A DNA stretch of 44,060 nt, from assembly GCA_028344855.1 (NCBI GenBank), contig JAOMCC010000006.1, positions 1 to 44,060 on the forward strand. Reading direction: 5' to 3'. The notes under the pieces were generated by a model. It saw only the letters and a program-made list of their open reading frames with translations. It made no database searches and had not been told where the DNA came from. The stretch's first letter is position 1; each line of letters opens with the position of its first letter. This DNA is from Nitrosomonadales bacterium (GTDB lineage Bacteria; Pseudomonadota; Gammaproteobacteria; Burkholderiales; Methylophilaceae). Both the position numbers and the translations under genes were made by a program. Shown one piece after another: positions 1 to 8,817 of this stretch.

Positions 1-1
1 A

Positions 2-427
2 AAAAAGGAAAAAACAGGATTAAAAAAATTCATTTCATATAAAGTTAAACCAAACGAAACTTATATGAGTAAGTCGCAAATTAAGCATTTTATAAAAATA
101 TTAAATGATTGGAAGCTTGAGCTAAGCAGCGATATAGATAGAACAGTAAGTAATATGCAAGATGAACTAACAGCATACGCAGATCCTAACGATAGAGCTA
201 GTCAAGAGTCTGATATGGCCCTTGAGCTTCGAAATAGGGATCGAGAAAGAAAACTTATTAAAAAAATAGAAAATACTTTATTAAATATTGAAAATGATGA
301 ATACGGTTATTGCACTTCATGTGGTGAGGAAATTGGATTAAATCGATTATTAGCAAGACCAACTGCGACTTTATGTATTGACTGTAAAACACTTGATGAA
401 ATTAGAGAAAAACAAATGGCAAAATAA
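2..427 (+). CDS. dksA: RNA polymerase-binding transcription factor DksA (5' end cut by window edge)
   Basis: DksA binds the RNA polymerase secondary channel and, with (p)ppGpp, reprograms transcription in the stringent response. The acidic coiled-coil tip motif DPNDRASQE and the block [16 protein letters not shown] are visible. A C-terminal four-cysteine zinc finger (CTSC, 17 residues, CIDC) follows, ending in the typical REKQMAK. The ORF track begins at the ATG at 65, but the frame stays open to the window edge. The residues before that ATG ([13 protein letters not shown]) match the family pattern just before the NEAQLAHF-like segment, so 65 is an internal Met and the true start lies outside the window. 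The gene is followed by a strong hairpin shared with pnp. In this window DksA pairs functionally with spoT and rpoZ. Confidence 0.95.
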   Translation, partial: KKEKTGLKKFISYKVKPNETYMSKSQIKHFIKILNDWKLELSSDIDRTVSNMQDELTAYADPNDRASQESDMALELRNRDRERKLIKKIENTLLNIENDEYGYCTSCGEEIGLNRLLARPTATLCIDCKTLDEIREKQMAK

Positions 428-452
428 AAACCCAGGTTAGCTGGGTTTTTAT
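428..452. terminator. bidirectional intrinsic terminator between dksA and pnp
   Basis: The sequence AAAACCCAG-GTTAG-CTGGGTTTTT forms a hairpin with an A-tract before and a T-tract after. It lies directly after the dksA stop and 10 bases before the pnp stop on the other strand, so it can end both convergent transcripts. Confidence 0.85.
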
Positions 453-461
453 TTATAAGTT

Positions 462-2582
462 TCAATCTTCTTTCTTCTTTTCATCAGAAGCTGGTAAATC
501 AATTAATGCTTTTGCACTAACTCTCACTCTTCCTTTGTCATCAACCTCTATTACTTTAACTTTTACTTCATCTCCCTCCGATAAATGATCTTTCACTGCT
601 TTAATTCTCTCATGTGCTATCTGAGAAATATGAAGTAAGCCGTCTTTACCGGGCAATAAAGAAACAATAGCTCCAAAATCGAGAATCTTAATAACCTTTC
701 CATCATAAATTTGATCTACCTCTACATCAGCAGTAATTTCTTTAATCCTTTCTAAGGCTGCCTCCCCAGATTCTGCACTTGTACATGCAATTTTAATGAG
801 GCCTTCATCGTCAATATCAATCGTTGCCCCAGTTTCAGCTGCCAAACCTTTAATTACTGCTCCGCCTTTTCCAATTACATCTCTAATTTTATCTGTATGA
901 ATTTTTAATGTAAGAATCTGTGGGGCAAATTTTGAAAGATTTTCACGGCTACCTTTAAGCGCTTTCTTCATTATTTTTAAAATATGATCTATACCTTCTC
1001 TAGCTTGACTTAGGGCTACTTGCATTATTTCAGTAGTAATACCTGTAATTTTAATATCCATTTGTAACGCTGTAATTCCATTATCTGTTCCTGCAACTTT
1101 GAAGTCCATATCACCTAAATGATCTTCATCTCCTAAAATATCAGTAAGGACTGCTACTCTATTATTCTCTTTAATTAATCCCATTGCTATTCCAGCAACA
1201 TGATCCTTAATTGGAACACCAGCATCCATCATAGCCATTGTGCCTCCACAAACTGAAGCCATGGAACTTGAACCATTTGACTCTGTAATCTCTGAAACAA
1301 GTCTAATTGTATAATCAAAATCTTCTTGATTAGGTAATGCCGCACTTAATGCTCTTTTTGCTAATTTACCATGACCAATCTCTCTCCGTTTAGGAGTTCC
1401 AACTCTTCCTGTTTCACCAGTTGCATAAGGGGGAAAATTATAATGAAGCATGAATCTATCCTTATACTCTCCTTGAAGAGCGTCAATAATTTGTTCATCT
1501 CGGCCTGTACCTAATGTTGCTACTACAATTGCCTGAGTTTCCCCTCTTGTAAACAAAGCAGAACCATGAGCTCTTGGTAAAATACCTGTCCTAATTTCTA
1601 TAGGCCTAACTGTTCGAGTATCTCTACCATCTATTCGAGGATCACCATCGAGAATTTTGGTCCTAACAATTTTTGCTTCTAGATTATGAAATTCATCTTT
1701 GATTTGATTTAATTGAGTTGTACTTGTCTCTTCTTCAACAAGGTTATCTAAAACTTTATCTCTTATTAAAGAAATTTTTTCTGAACGCTCTCCTTTTGAT
1801 TTAATAGAAAAAGCTTTCTCTAAATCCTTTGCAGCAATCTTTTCAATATTATCAATTAATTTTTTATCTGCTTCAGGAGCAACCCAATCCCAAGGCTCTT
1901 TGGCAGCTTCTTTTGCTAATTCATTTATTAATTTAATAACTGGTTGCATTGCTTTATGTCCTTCTAAAACTGCATCTAACATAACTTTTTCCGGTAATTC
2001 TTTCGCTTCAGATTCAACCATTAACACAGCGCTGTCACTTCCAGCAACAACTAAATCAAGCTCCGTTGATTCCATTTCTGTTTTTGAAGGATTTATTACA
2101 AATTTATTCTTGAGATAACCAACCCTTGCGGCACCTATAGGTCCATGAAAAGGAATACCTGAAATTGCTAATGCTGCGGAAGCGCCAATAATTGCTGGAA
2201 TGTCTGAATCAATTTCACTATCAGAAGACATTACAGTTGCCACAATTTGAATCTCATTATAAAAATTATCTGGAAATAAAGGTCTTAACGGTCTATCTAT
2301 TAAACGACTAGTAAGAGTTTCTTTTTCGCTAGGTCTTCCTTCTCTTTTAAAAAAACCTCCTGGAATTTTTCCTCCTGCATAATTTTTTTCTTGATAATCC
2401 ACAGTCAGTGGAAAAAAATCTTGCCCTTCTTTTGCCTCTTTTCTACCTACAGTAGTCACAAAAACAACTGTGTCTCCATAACTTACCATTACTGCGCCAT
2501 CCGCTTGTCTTCCTATTTCTCCAGTTTCTATTTTTAAATCATAAGCTCCAAATTTAATACTTTTTTTTATTACATTAAACAT
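462..2582 (-). CDS. pnp: polyribonucleotide nucleotidyltransferase (PNPase)
   Basis: This phosphorolytic 3'-5' exoribonuclease acts in mRNA decay, often as a degradosome part. At 706 aa it has the normal length and order: a first RNase PH-like core, an all-alpha linker, and a second RNase PH core carrying the acidic [14 protein letters not shown] stretch. A KH domain ([12 protein letters not shown]) and a C-terminal S1 domain ([21 protein letters not shown], about residues 620-690) follow. The ATG is preceded by an AAGGAT ribosome site. The gene is downstream of rpsO, the widespread rpsO-pnp order, with a terminator hairpin between them and a second hairpin in its own leader. In E. coli, PNPase controls its own mRNA through leader structure; the same here is inference. 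Confidence 0.98.
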   Translation of the reverse strand: MFNVIKKSIKFGAYDLKIETGEIGRQADGAVMVSYGDTVVFVTTVGRKEAKEGQDFFPLTVDYQEKNYAGGKIPGGFFKREGRPSEKETLTSRLIDRPLRPLFPDNFYNEIQIVATVMSSDSEIDSDIPAIIGASAALAISGIPFHGPIGAARVGYLKNKFVINPSKTEMESTELDLVVAGSDSAVLMVESEAKELPEKVMLDAVLEGHKAMQPVIKLINELAKEAAKEPWDWVAPEADKKLIDNIEKIAAKDLEKAFSIKSKGERSEKISLIRDKVLDNLVEEETSTTQLNQIKDEFHNLEAKIVRTKILDGDPRIDGRDTRTVRPIEIRTGILPRAHGSALFTRGETQAIVVATLGTGRDEQIIDALQGEYKDRFMLHYNFPPYATGETGRVGTPKRREIGHGKLAKRALSAALPNQEDFDYTIRLVSEITESNGSSSMASVCGGTMAMMDAGVPIKDHVAGIAMGLIKENNRVAVLTDILGDEDHLGDMDFKVAGTDNGITALQMDIKITGITTEIMQVALSQAREGIDHILKIMKKALKGSRENLSKFAPQILTLKIHTDKIRDVIGKGGAVIKGLAAETGATIDIDDEGLIKIACTSAESGEAALERIKEITADVEVDQIYDGKVIKILDFGAIVSLLPGKDGLLHISQIAHERIKAVKDHLSEGDEVKVKVIEVDDKGRVRVSAKALIDLPASDEKKKED

Positions 2583-2602
2583 TTAATTATCCTTTAATAT
2601 TG

Positions 2603-2630
2603 ATTCATTATTCACTTCTCGGTAATGAAT
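2603..2630 (-). promoter_or_regulatory. hairpin in the pnp 5' leader
   Basis: An 8-bp perfect inverted repeat (ATTCATTA / TAATGAAT) with a 12-base loop lies about 20 bases upstream of the pnp start codon, past the rpsO terminator. It has no T-tract, so it is not an intrinsic terminator. A role like the RNase III-processed leader stem of E. coli pnp is possible but unproven. Confidence 0.4.
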
Positions 2631-2648
2631 ATTTTCTTTATAACAAAA

Positions 2649-2688
2649 AAGCCGACTCAAACAAATTTAATTGTATGCAATCGGCTTT
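2649..2688 (-). terminator. terminator or attenuator hairpin after rpsO
   Basis: Read on the minus strand, AAAGCCGA and TCGGCTTTTTT form the stem of a hairpin with a large AT-rich loop, ending in a T-run. It lies about 20 bases after the rpsO stop. It should reduce, and may not abolish, readthrough into pnp. Confidence 0.75.
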
Positions 2689-2705
2689 GAATTTTAATTA
2701 CTTTT

Positions 2706-2975
2706 CTATTTTCTAAGACCAAGACTTTTAATTAGCCCTTGGTATCGCTCTAAATTTTGACGCTTTAAATAATCAAGAAGCTTTCGCCTCTGACTTACAA
2801 GAGCCAATAGGCCCCTTCGCGAATGATGATCTTTAGCATTAGTTTTAAAATGCTCTGTTAAATATGCTATACGATCGGTCATTAATGCTATTTGAACTTC
2901 AGGCGATCCTGTATCATTTTTAGCTATCTGATATTTACTAACAATTTTTTCTTTTTCTATAGCAGTACTAGTCAT
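2706..2975 (-). CDS. rpsO: 30S ribosomal protein S15
   Basis: S15 is a primary binder of 16S rRNA in the platform of the small subunit. The protein is 89 aa, the standard length. Family signatures visible are [22 protein letters not shown], the DHHSRRGLL block that contacts rRNA, and the [12 protein letters not shown] segment. The start codon has a good ribosome site (AGGAG, 7 bases upstream). It has its own promoter and a terminator hairpin, and is the first gene before pnp. Confidence 0.98.
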   Translation of the reverse strand: MTSTAIEKEKIVSKYQIAKNDTGSPEVQIALMTDRIAYLTEHFKTNAKDHHSRRGLLALVSQRRKLLDYLKRQNLERYQGLIKSLGLRK

Positions 2976-3001
2976 TCAATTCTCCTATTACAGAACCGCA
3001 C

Positions 3002-3030
3002 ATTTTAACGGCATTTTAATAAATTAACAA
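3002..3030 (-). promoter_or_regulatory. sigma70-type promoter of rpsO
   Basis: On the minus strand, TTGTTA and TAAAAT are separated by 17 bases, placing the transcript start about 20 bases upstream of the rpsO ATG. Both boxes are near consensus and the spacing is ideal. Confidence 0.65.
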
Positions 3031-3040
3031 TATATTTAAA

Positions 3041-3949
3041 TCATTTCTTTTCTTGTGATATTAATCGTTTTACTTTTAAATTTTCTATTTCATCAACCTC
3101 GCCCAAGCCAATAAATTTATTACCTTTACCATAAAGTCTATAGTACCCCGATAAGCTTTTTGTTTTCTTAATTATTTTTCCATCTTTAAGAGCGCTTTCC
3201 TCTTTAATTTTTAGCTTCATTTTTTTAAAACTATTTAATAATATTTCCATTGGTAGCAAAATTTCTGGCTTATTTTCATCTTTTAATTTTTCTATTTCTT
3301 CAATTTTTAAAGCCTTTTCTAAATTTAAATGGCCAATATTAGTCCTTTCTAGCTTTAATAAGTAGGCACCAACATTTAATTTTGCCCCAATATCTTCAGC
3401 TAAAGTTCTTATATATGTTCCTTTTGAACACTCTATTTTTAATTTAAGTTTATCTTCATAAAAATCTAGAACTTCAATTGCATAAATCATAATCTTACGT
3501 TTTGTTCGCTTTATTTCTAAGCCTTCTCTAGCATAAATATATAATGGTTTTCCTTTATGCTTCAGTGCTGAATACATTGGAGGAATTTGATAAATTTGGC
3601 CTTTAAATTTTTGTAAAACTTTTTTTATTGAATTTAGTGAAGGTAAATTTTTTATATCTTGTTTAATAATTTTTCCTTCAGAATCACCAGTAGAACTTTT
3701 ATACCCTAACTTTATTAACGCTTCGTAAGTTTTATCAGCATTCAATAAATAACTTGAAAACTTAGTAGCCTCACCTAGACAAATTGGTAACAAACCAGTT
3801 GCCATTGGATCTAAGGTTCCTGTATGACCTACTTTTTTTGGTGTAAATAAAAATTTAATTTTTGAAACAATCTGACTTGAAGAAACTCCGAGTGATTTAT
3901 CAACAAGTAATAGTCCATCAATATCTAATTTGAGGCGTTTATATTGCAT
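3041..3949 (-). CDS. truB: tRNA pseudouridine(55) synthase TruB
   Basis: TruB makes pseudouridine at position 55 in the T-loop of elongator tRNAs. The 302-aa protein has the motif GHTGTLDPMATGLLP with the catalytic aspartate at about residue 47. Further family segments are YEALIKLGY, QIPPMYSALKHKGKPLY and KIECSKGTYIRTLAEDIG. The C-terminal part, where the PUA-like domain usually sits, is Lys-rich and weakly conserved. It starts 3 bases after the rbfA stop and ends the rimP-nusA-infB-rbfA-truB operon. rpsO downstream has its own promoter. Confidence 0.96.
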   Translation of the reverse strand: MQYKRLKLDIDGLLLVDKSLGVSSSQIVSKIKFLFTPKKVGHTGTLDPMATGLLPICLGEATKFSSYLLNADKTYEALIKLGYKSSTGDSEGKIIKQDIKNLPSLNSIKKVLQKFKGQIYQIPPMYSALKHKGKPLYIYAREGLEIKRTKRKIMIYAIEVLDFYEDKLKLKIECSKGTYIRTLAEDIGAKLNVGAYLLKLERTNIGHLNLEKALKIEEIEKLKDENKPEILLPMEILLNSFKKMKLKIKEESALKDGKIIKKTKSLSGYYRLYGKGNKFIGLGEVDEIENLKVKRLISQEKK

Positions 3950-3952
3950 GTT

Positions 3953-4300
3953 TTATTTTTCAGGGGGTAAAACCGAATCTAGTAACTCTGAAATTTTGGT
4001 ACTCTCATCTATAGTTTTATCATAAAAAAAATGTAATTTTGGAATACCTCTTGTTGTCATTCTTTTTGCTAATTGTGCTCTAAAAAATGGTATAGATCTA
4101 TTAATACCTTTAATTATCTGATTATCATATTCTGGGGAAATAAAGAATATTTTGGCATGCTTTAAACAAGGAGATACCTCAACGTCAAGAATAGTCAACA
4201 TTCTTAAAGCAGGATCTTTTATTTCGGTTTGCAATAAATTTGCAAGCTCTTTTTTAATTTGTTGACTGATGCGATCACTTCTTGGGTAATCTTTTACCAA
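3953..4300 (-). CDS. rbfA: 30S ribosome-binding factor RbfA (TTG start)
   Basis: RbfA helps late 16S rRNA maturation and cold adaptation by binding helix 1 of the small subunit. The track ORF begins at 4366 inside infB, adding 22 residues unlike the family. A TTG at 4300 lies one base after the infB TAA and is preceded by AGGAAG at good spacing. It gives VKDYPRSDRISQQIKKE at the N-terminus, which lines up with the usual AKEFGRPQRVAQEMQKE. I therefore choose this start (115 aa). The KDPALRMLTILDVEVSPCLKHAKIF block is the typical KH-like core. Translational coupling to infB is likely. Confidence 0.9.
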   Translation of the reverse strand: MVKDYPRSDRISQQIKKELANLLQTEIKDPALRMLTILDVEVSPCLKHAKIFFISPEYDNQIIKGINRSIPFFRAQLAKRMTTRGIPKLHFFYDKTIDESTKISELLDSVLPPEK

Positions 4301-4301
4301 T

Positions 4302-6752
4302 TTATAGCTTCCTGGGAATTTGAACCATTTCAAAAACTTCAACATTATCTCCAACTTTAATATCATTAAAGTTTTTTAAAGATAACCCACATTCAATATT
4401 TGCTTTTACTTCTTTTATGTCATCTTTAAATCTTTTTAAAGAATCTAGTTCTCCTTCAAAAATAACATTATTATCTCTTAAAAGACGAACATTAGAATTT
4501 CTTCTAATTAATCCCTCTAAAACGATACAACCAGCAATATTACCAACTTTAGATGCTTTGTAAATTTCTCTAATTTCAACTAAACCTAAAATATTTTCTT
4601 TTTGCTCTGGAGCTAATAATCCACCTAATGCTGCTTTAACTTCATCAACTGCTTCATAAATAATGCTATAATTTCTTACATCAACTTCTAAATTATCAGC
4701 TAACTTTCTTGCCCCACTATCAGCTCTTACATTAAAAGCAATAATTACCGCATTAGAAGCAGATGCAAGATTTATATCAGATTCATTAACGGCACCAATT
4801 GCAGAATGAATTACATTTACTTTGACTTCATCTGTTGAGAGTTTTTCCAGTGAACCAGATAATGCTTCTGCGGATCCCTGAACATCTGCTTTAATTATCA
4901 ATGGTAAAAGCCTTACTTCAGCTTCTGTCATTTGATCAAAAACATTTTCCAATTTTGATGCTTGTTGCTTCGCTAATTTAACATCTCTAAATTTACCTTG
5001 TCTAAACAGAGCAATTTCTCTTACTTTTTTTTCATCATTTAAGACAATAAATTCATCACCAGCTTTTGGGACTTCTGACAGACCAGTCACTTCTACAGGA
5101 ATTGAAGGTCCGGCCTCTTTTACATCCTTACCAATCTCATTAAGCATTGATCTAATTTTACCAAATGCATTTCCTGCTAATAAACTATCTCCTGGTTTAA
5201 TAACTCCTGACTGGACCAATAGAGTGGTTACAGGCCCTCTACCTTTATCTAATCTTCCTTCTACGATAATACCTTTTGCAGGAGTATTAATTGAAGCTTT
5301 CAACTCTAAAATCTCAGCTTGTAACAAAATTGCATCTAAAAGATTTTCAACGCCTTCTCCAGTTTTTGCCGAAACTTCCACAAACATGGAGTCGCCACCT
5401 AAATCTTCTGGAATAACTTCATGAGCTAATAATTCATTTTTAACTTTTTCAGAGTTAGCTTCAGGCTTATCAATTTTATTAATTGCTACAATTAATGGAA
5501 CCTCAGCTGCTTTTGCATGATTTATACCTTCAATTGTTTGAGGCATGACGCCATCGTCTGCAGCAACAACCAAAATAACAATATCCGTTGCTTTTGCTCC
5601 TCTAGCCCTCATTGCTGAAAAGGCTTCATGACCTGGGGTATCAAGAAAAGTGATTACTCCTTTTTTATTTTCAACATGATAAGCTCCTATATGTTGAGTA
5701 ATTCCCCCAGCTTCCCCAGAAGCAATTCGTGATGTTCTAATAAAATCTAATAAAGAAGTTTTACCATGATCTACATGCCCCATAACTGTTACTACGGCCG
5801 GTCTTGTTTCAATTTCAGGCTTAATACTTTCTTCAATATTTAATAATGATTCTGGATCATTTTCTTCCGCAGCCATTGGGTTATGACCCATTTCTCCTAC
5901 AACTATCATTGCTGTTTCTTGATCAAGAACTTGGTTTATAGTAACCATCATTCCCATACCCATTAAAGTCTTAATGACTTCTGAAGCCTTAATAGCCATT
6001 TTATGACCTAAATCCGAAACTGAAATTGTTTCTGGTATTAAAATATCTCTTACAATTGGCTCACTGGGTGCAACAAAAGTTTGATCAGACTCTTGATTTA
6101 TATCTACATTTTTATTTTTATTTTTTGGAGGCCTCCAACCAGCATTATTAGAAGATCGATTTTTAATAGGTCTTTTCTTAATAGTTCTATCCACCCAATC
6201 ATTTTTCTTATCTTTCTTATCTTTCTTATCTTTTTCAATTTTTACTCCAGCTTTTGAAGCGGGTCTGTGAAGTGTTCCATCTTGGGATGGGTCCTTTTTC
6301 TTTTCTGATAAATCATTCGCTTGTGCCTCAGCTAGAGCTGCATGTCTTTTTTCTTCTTGGTTCCTAATACTTTTTTGATTATCATCTAAAACTTCTTTAG
6401 ATTTTATTAATTCTTTTTTATCTTTTTGTTCTATAGATTTTTCTTTAGATTGATCAGGTTTTAAAATTGTTCTTTTTTTTCTTACTTCTACTTGGATTGT
6501 TCTAGCTCTTCCATCACTATCAGTTTTTCGAATTTGGGTATTTTGTTTTCTTGTTAGTGTAATTTTAGATTTTGGGCGTAAAGAGGCTCCATGCTCAGCC
6601 CTAAGATAATTCAATAAAGCTGATTTATCTTCTTCTTTAAGTTCATCTGAAGCACTTGATTTATCAACTCCAGCACTTTTTAATTGCTCAAGTAATAAAT
6701 CTATGGGTAAGCTTAACTCACCAGCAAATTCTTCTACGTTAGATTTTCCCAT
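4302..6752 (-). CDS. infB: translation initiation factor IF-2
   Basis: IF-2 is the GTPase that places initiator tRNA on the 30S subunit and promotes subunit joining. The order is an N-terminal IF2N domain, a long Lys/Glu-rich linker, then the G domain and domains II-IV. G-domain motifs are [20 protein letters not shown] and SAKTGEGV. The track begins at a GTG (6764). The ATG four codons later gives [16 protein letters not shown], which fits betaproteobacterial IF-2 N-termini, so I prefer 6752 (816 aa). A second IF2N module is seen after the linker ([20 protein letters not shown]). The linker carries a 9-bp tandem repeat coding KDK units. Confidence 0.97.
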   Translation of the reverse strand: MGKSNVEEFAGELSLPIDLLLEQLKSAGVDKSSASDELKEEDKSALLNYLRAEHGASLRPKSKITLTRKQNTQIRKTDSDGRARTIQVEVRKKRTILKPDQSKEKSIEQKDKKELIKSKEVLDDNQKSIRNQEEKRHAALAEAQANDLSEKKKDPSQDGTLHRPASKAGVKIEKDKKDKKDKKNDWVDRTIKKRPIKNRSSNNAGWRPPKNKNKNVDINQESDQTFVAPSEPIVRDILIPETISVSDLGHKMAIKASEVIKTLMGMGMMVTINQVLDQETAMIVVGEMGHNPMAAEENDPESLLNIEESIKPEIETRPAVVTVMGHVDHGKTSLLDFIRTSRIASGEAGGITQHIGAYHVENKKGVITFLDTPGHEAFSAMRARGAKATDIVILVVAADDGVMPQTIEGINHAKAAEVPLIVAINKIDKPEANSEKVKNELLAHEVIPEDLGGDSMFVEVSAKTGEGVENLLDAILLQAEILELKASINTPAKGIIVEGRLDKGRGPVTTLLVQSGVIKPGDSLLAGNAFGKIRSMLNEIGKDVKEAGPSIPVEVTGLSEVPKAGDEFIVLNDEKKVREIALFRQGKFRDVKLAKQQASKLENVFDQMTEAEVRLLPLIIKADVQGSAEALSGSLEKLSTDEVKVNVIHSAIGAVNESDINLASASNAVIIAFNVRADSGARKLADNLEVDVRNYSIIYEAVDEVKAALGGLLAPEQKENILGLVEIREIYKASKVGNIAGCIVLEGLIRRNSNVRLLRDNNVIFEGELDSLKRFKDDIKEVKANIECGLSLKNFNDIKVGDNVEVFEMVQIPRKL
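6204..6230. repeat. 9-bp tandem repeat within infB linker
   Basis: Three perfect copies of TTTCTTATC lie in frame in infB and encode repeated Lys-Asp-Lys units in the flexible charged linker. Such repeats can change copy number by slippage without breaking the frame. Confidence 0.85.
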
Positions 6753-6773
6753 CAACTGCCCCACTAAAATTTT

Positions 6774-8240
6774 TTAAACAAACCATGGCGCTCGTGCTGT
6801 CATAATTAGTTCCTTTGCTCTTTCTTCATCCATTTTGACTAATTCTATCAACTCGTCTACTGCTAATTCTGCTAAATCTTCCATAGTAATAATATCTTTT
6901 GATGCCAAAAGTTTAGCTGTATCAGAATCCATACCATCCATACCTAAAAGATCTGCTGCAGGCTCAGATACCTTTTCTTCCTTAGCAATAGCTGCAGTAA
7001 GTATTACTGCACTTGCTCTAGACCTTAATTCATTTACAGTTTCTTCATCAAAAGCTTCGATTTGAACCATTTCTTCAATAGGCACGTATGCTATTTCCTC
7101 TAATGAAGAAAATCCTTCCTGAACTAGGATATCTGCAACATCTTCATCAACATCTAGCTTTTCAATAAATAATTGACTAGCAGATGTATATTCTTCTTTA
7201 GTTTTTTGATCAGATTGCTCTTCAGTGAGAATATTTAATTCCCATCCAGTTAATTCAGATGCTAATCTAATATTCTGTCCGTTTCGTCCAATCGCTTGGG
7301 CTAATTGATCTTCTGAAACAACTAAATCCATACTATGTTTATCCTCATCGACTACAATACTTGAGACTTCTGCTGGGGCCATAGCATTTATAACGAATTG
7401 AGCTGGTTCTATTGACCACAAAACAATATCAACTCTTTCACCTGCCAACTCACTAGTAACTGCTTGAACTCTTGAGCCCCTCATTCCTACACATGTCCCA
7501 ACTGGATCAAGCCTTTGGTCATTTGCTTTAACTGCAATTTTTGATCTTAAACCAGGATCTCTGGATGCAGCCATAATTTCAAGTAAACCTTCCTCTATTT
7601 CAGGAACCTCTAATTCAAATAATCTAATTAAAAATTCTGGGGCTATTCTTGACAAAATTAATTGAGGCCCCCTCACAGTATCATCAATTTTAATTAGTAT
7701 TGCTCTAATTCGGTCACTTATTCTAAGATTTTCTTTAGGTATCATTTGCTCACGAGGTAAAATTGCATCTAATCTACCAATTTCAATGATTGCGTTCCCT
7801 CTTTCCATTCTTCTTATTTGTCCTGATACAAGTTTCTCGTCTTGTGCTAAAAAATCTTTGAGGATTTGTTCTCTTTCTGCTTCCCTAACTTTTTGTAAAA
7901 TTACTTGTTTTGCGGCTTGAGCTCCTATCCTACCGAACTCCTCAGAAGGAATTAGGTTTTTAATAACATCATTTATAGCTTTTCCCTTAGCTCTATCATC
8001 CTCTAGAGTAATTTCAGCATTCGGATTCTCAATCTGATCTTCAGGCAATATTGTTAAACATTTATAAGTTTTATACTCTCCGGTTTCTTGGTCAATTTCT
8101 ACTCGAATATCCACACCAGCATCATGCTTTTTTTTTGTTGCAGATGCTAATGCTAATTCTAGTGCTGTAAAAATTACTTCTCTAGCAACATTTTTTTCGT
8201 GTGCAAGAGCATCTACTAGTAATAATATGTCACGACTCAT
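6774..8240 (-). CDS. nusA: transcription termination/antitermination protein NusA
   Basis: NusA binds RNA polymerase and nascent RNA and affects pausing, termination and antitermination. The 488-aa protein has the full proteobacterial layout. It begins with an N-terminal polymerase-binding domain (MSRDILLLVDALAHEKNV), followed by an S1 domain (about 135-200). KH1 and KH2 follow, with GMRGSRVQAVTSELAGERVDI and GRNGQNIRLASELTGW. Two C-terminal acidic repeats end in ELIMTARAPWF, typical of the family. It lies 25 bases after rimP and about 20 bases before infB in the same operon. In E. coli NusA represses this operon; the leader upstream of rimP contains a hairpin that could serve such control. 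Confidence 0.98.
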   Translation of the reverse strand: MSRDILLLVDALAHEKNVAREVIFTALELALASATKKKHDAGVDIRVEIDQETGEYKTYKCLTILPEDQIENPNAEITLEDDRAKGKAINDVIKNLIPSEEFGRIGAQAAKQVILQKVREAEREQILKDFLAQDEKLVSGQIRRMERGNAIIEIGRLDAILPREQMIPKENLRISDRIRAILIKIDDTVRGPQLILSRIAPEFLIRLFELEVPEIEEGLLEIMAASRDPGLRSKIAVKANDQRLDPVGTCVGMRGSRVQAVTSELAGERVDIVLWSIEPAQFVINAMAPAEVSSIVVDEDKHSMDLVVSEDQLAQAIGRNGQNIRLASELTGWELNILTEEQSDQKTKEEYTSASQLFIEKLDVDEDVADILVQEGFSSLEEIAYVPIEEMVQIEAFDEETVNELRSRASAVILTAAIAKEEKVSEPAADLLGMDGMDSDTAKLLASKDIITMEDLAELAVDELIELVKMDEERAKELIMTARAPWFV

Positions 8241-8265
8241 TTAAATTCTCCGGTAAAACGTTTAA

Positions 8266-8703
8266 CTAAAATTCTGGGTCTAATCTTGCTTTCTCAATAT
8301 CATCTAATTTAATTTCTAATACAGCGTTATTAATTTCTAAAAGAATTAAATCTTTCTTCGTTCCTTGCAAAATTCCAACAAAATTTCTTTTATCTTCAAT
8401 AATAATTCGAGTTTTAATTTTAACTTTTTCTCCTTTAAACCTCTTGAAATCATTAATTTTTTTAATTACTCTATCCATTCCTGGCGAAGAAACTTCTAAT
8501 CGATCAAAGCTTATATCCTCTTCAACTGTTAAAACATTTTTAAGTTGGTTTGTTACTTCAACACAATCATCAATTGTTATAGAGCTTGGTTGATCAATAA
8601 AGATTCTTAACAATTCACCCCTGTTAATTATTTCAAGATCAACTAATTCGTAGCCTAATTTTGATACATTCTTTTCAATTAAAACTTCAAGATCAGCAGT
8701 CAA
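8266..8703 (-). CDS. rimP: ribosome maturation factor RimP (TTG start)
   Basis: RimP is needed for maturation of the 30S subunit. The 145-aa protein has the usual two domains. The first contains LGYELVDLEIINRGELLRIFID and ITIDDCVEVTNQL; the middle has the family signature LEVSSPGMDRVI; a small C-terminal SH3-like domain follows. The start is a TTG preceded by AAGGAA with an 8-base gap; no in-frame ATG gives a better N-terminus. It is the first gene of the rimP-nusA-infB-rbfA-truB operon. No tRNA gene lies before it, unlike the E. coli metY arrangement. Confidence 0.93.
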   Translation of the reverse strand: MTADLEVLIEKNVSKLGYELVDLEIINRGELLRIFIDQPSSITIDDCVEVTNQLKNVLTVEEDISFDRLEVSSPGMDRVIKKINDFKRFKGEKVKIKTRIIIEDKRNFVGILQGTKKDLILLEINNAVLEIKLDDIEKARLDPEF

Positions 8704-8740
8704 TTTTTGGTTCCTTATTAAACATAAGTCCTAAAAACAA

Positions 8741-8762
8741 AAAAAGGCCTATAGGCCCTTTT
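8741..8762 (-). terminator. GGCC hairpin with T-tract between tyrS and rimP
   Basis: On the minus strand, AAAAGGGCC-TATA-GGCCTTTTTTT forms a nine-pair stem (one G-T pair) with a tetraloop and a T-tract. It lies 55 bases after the tyrS stop and 38 bases before the rimP start. It can end tyrS transcripts. Because a TATAAT box lies just upstream, it may also sit at the very start of the rimP-nusA leader. Confidence 0.8.
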
Positions 8763-8772
8763 ACTGTTGCGA

Positions 8773-8778
8773 ATTATA
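8773..8778 (-). promoter_or_regulatory. candidate -10 box for the rimP-nusA operon
   Basis: A perfect TATAAT on the minus strand lies just upstream of the GGCC hairpin. The -35 region is poor. Transcription from here would begin at about 8766, so the hairpin would be the first structure in the RNA. No promoter fits in the 38 bases between hairpin and rimP. Confidence 0.35.
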
Positions 8779-8817
8779 TCAATAAATTCAATAAATTGAA
8801 AGAATAAACTGAGAGTC

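Noticed and set aside
65-67. ATG at 65 as the start of dksA
   Set aside because: The reading frame is open upstream to the edge and codes residues matching DksA before this Met.
1900-2118. 72-aa plus-strand ORF
   Set aside because: Lies wholly antisense to pnp, has no ribosome site and its composition is that of a reverse-frame shadow.
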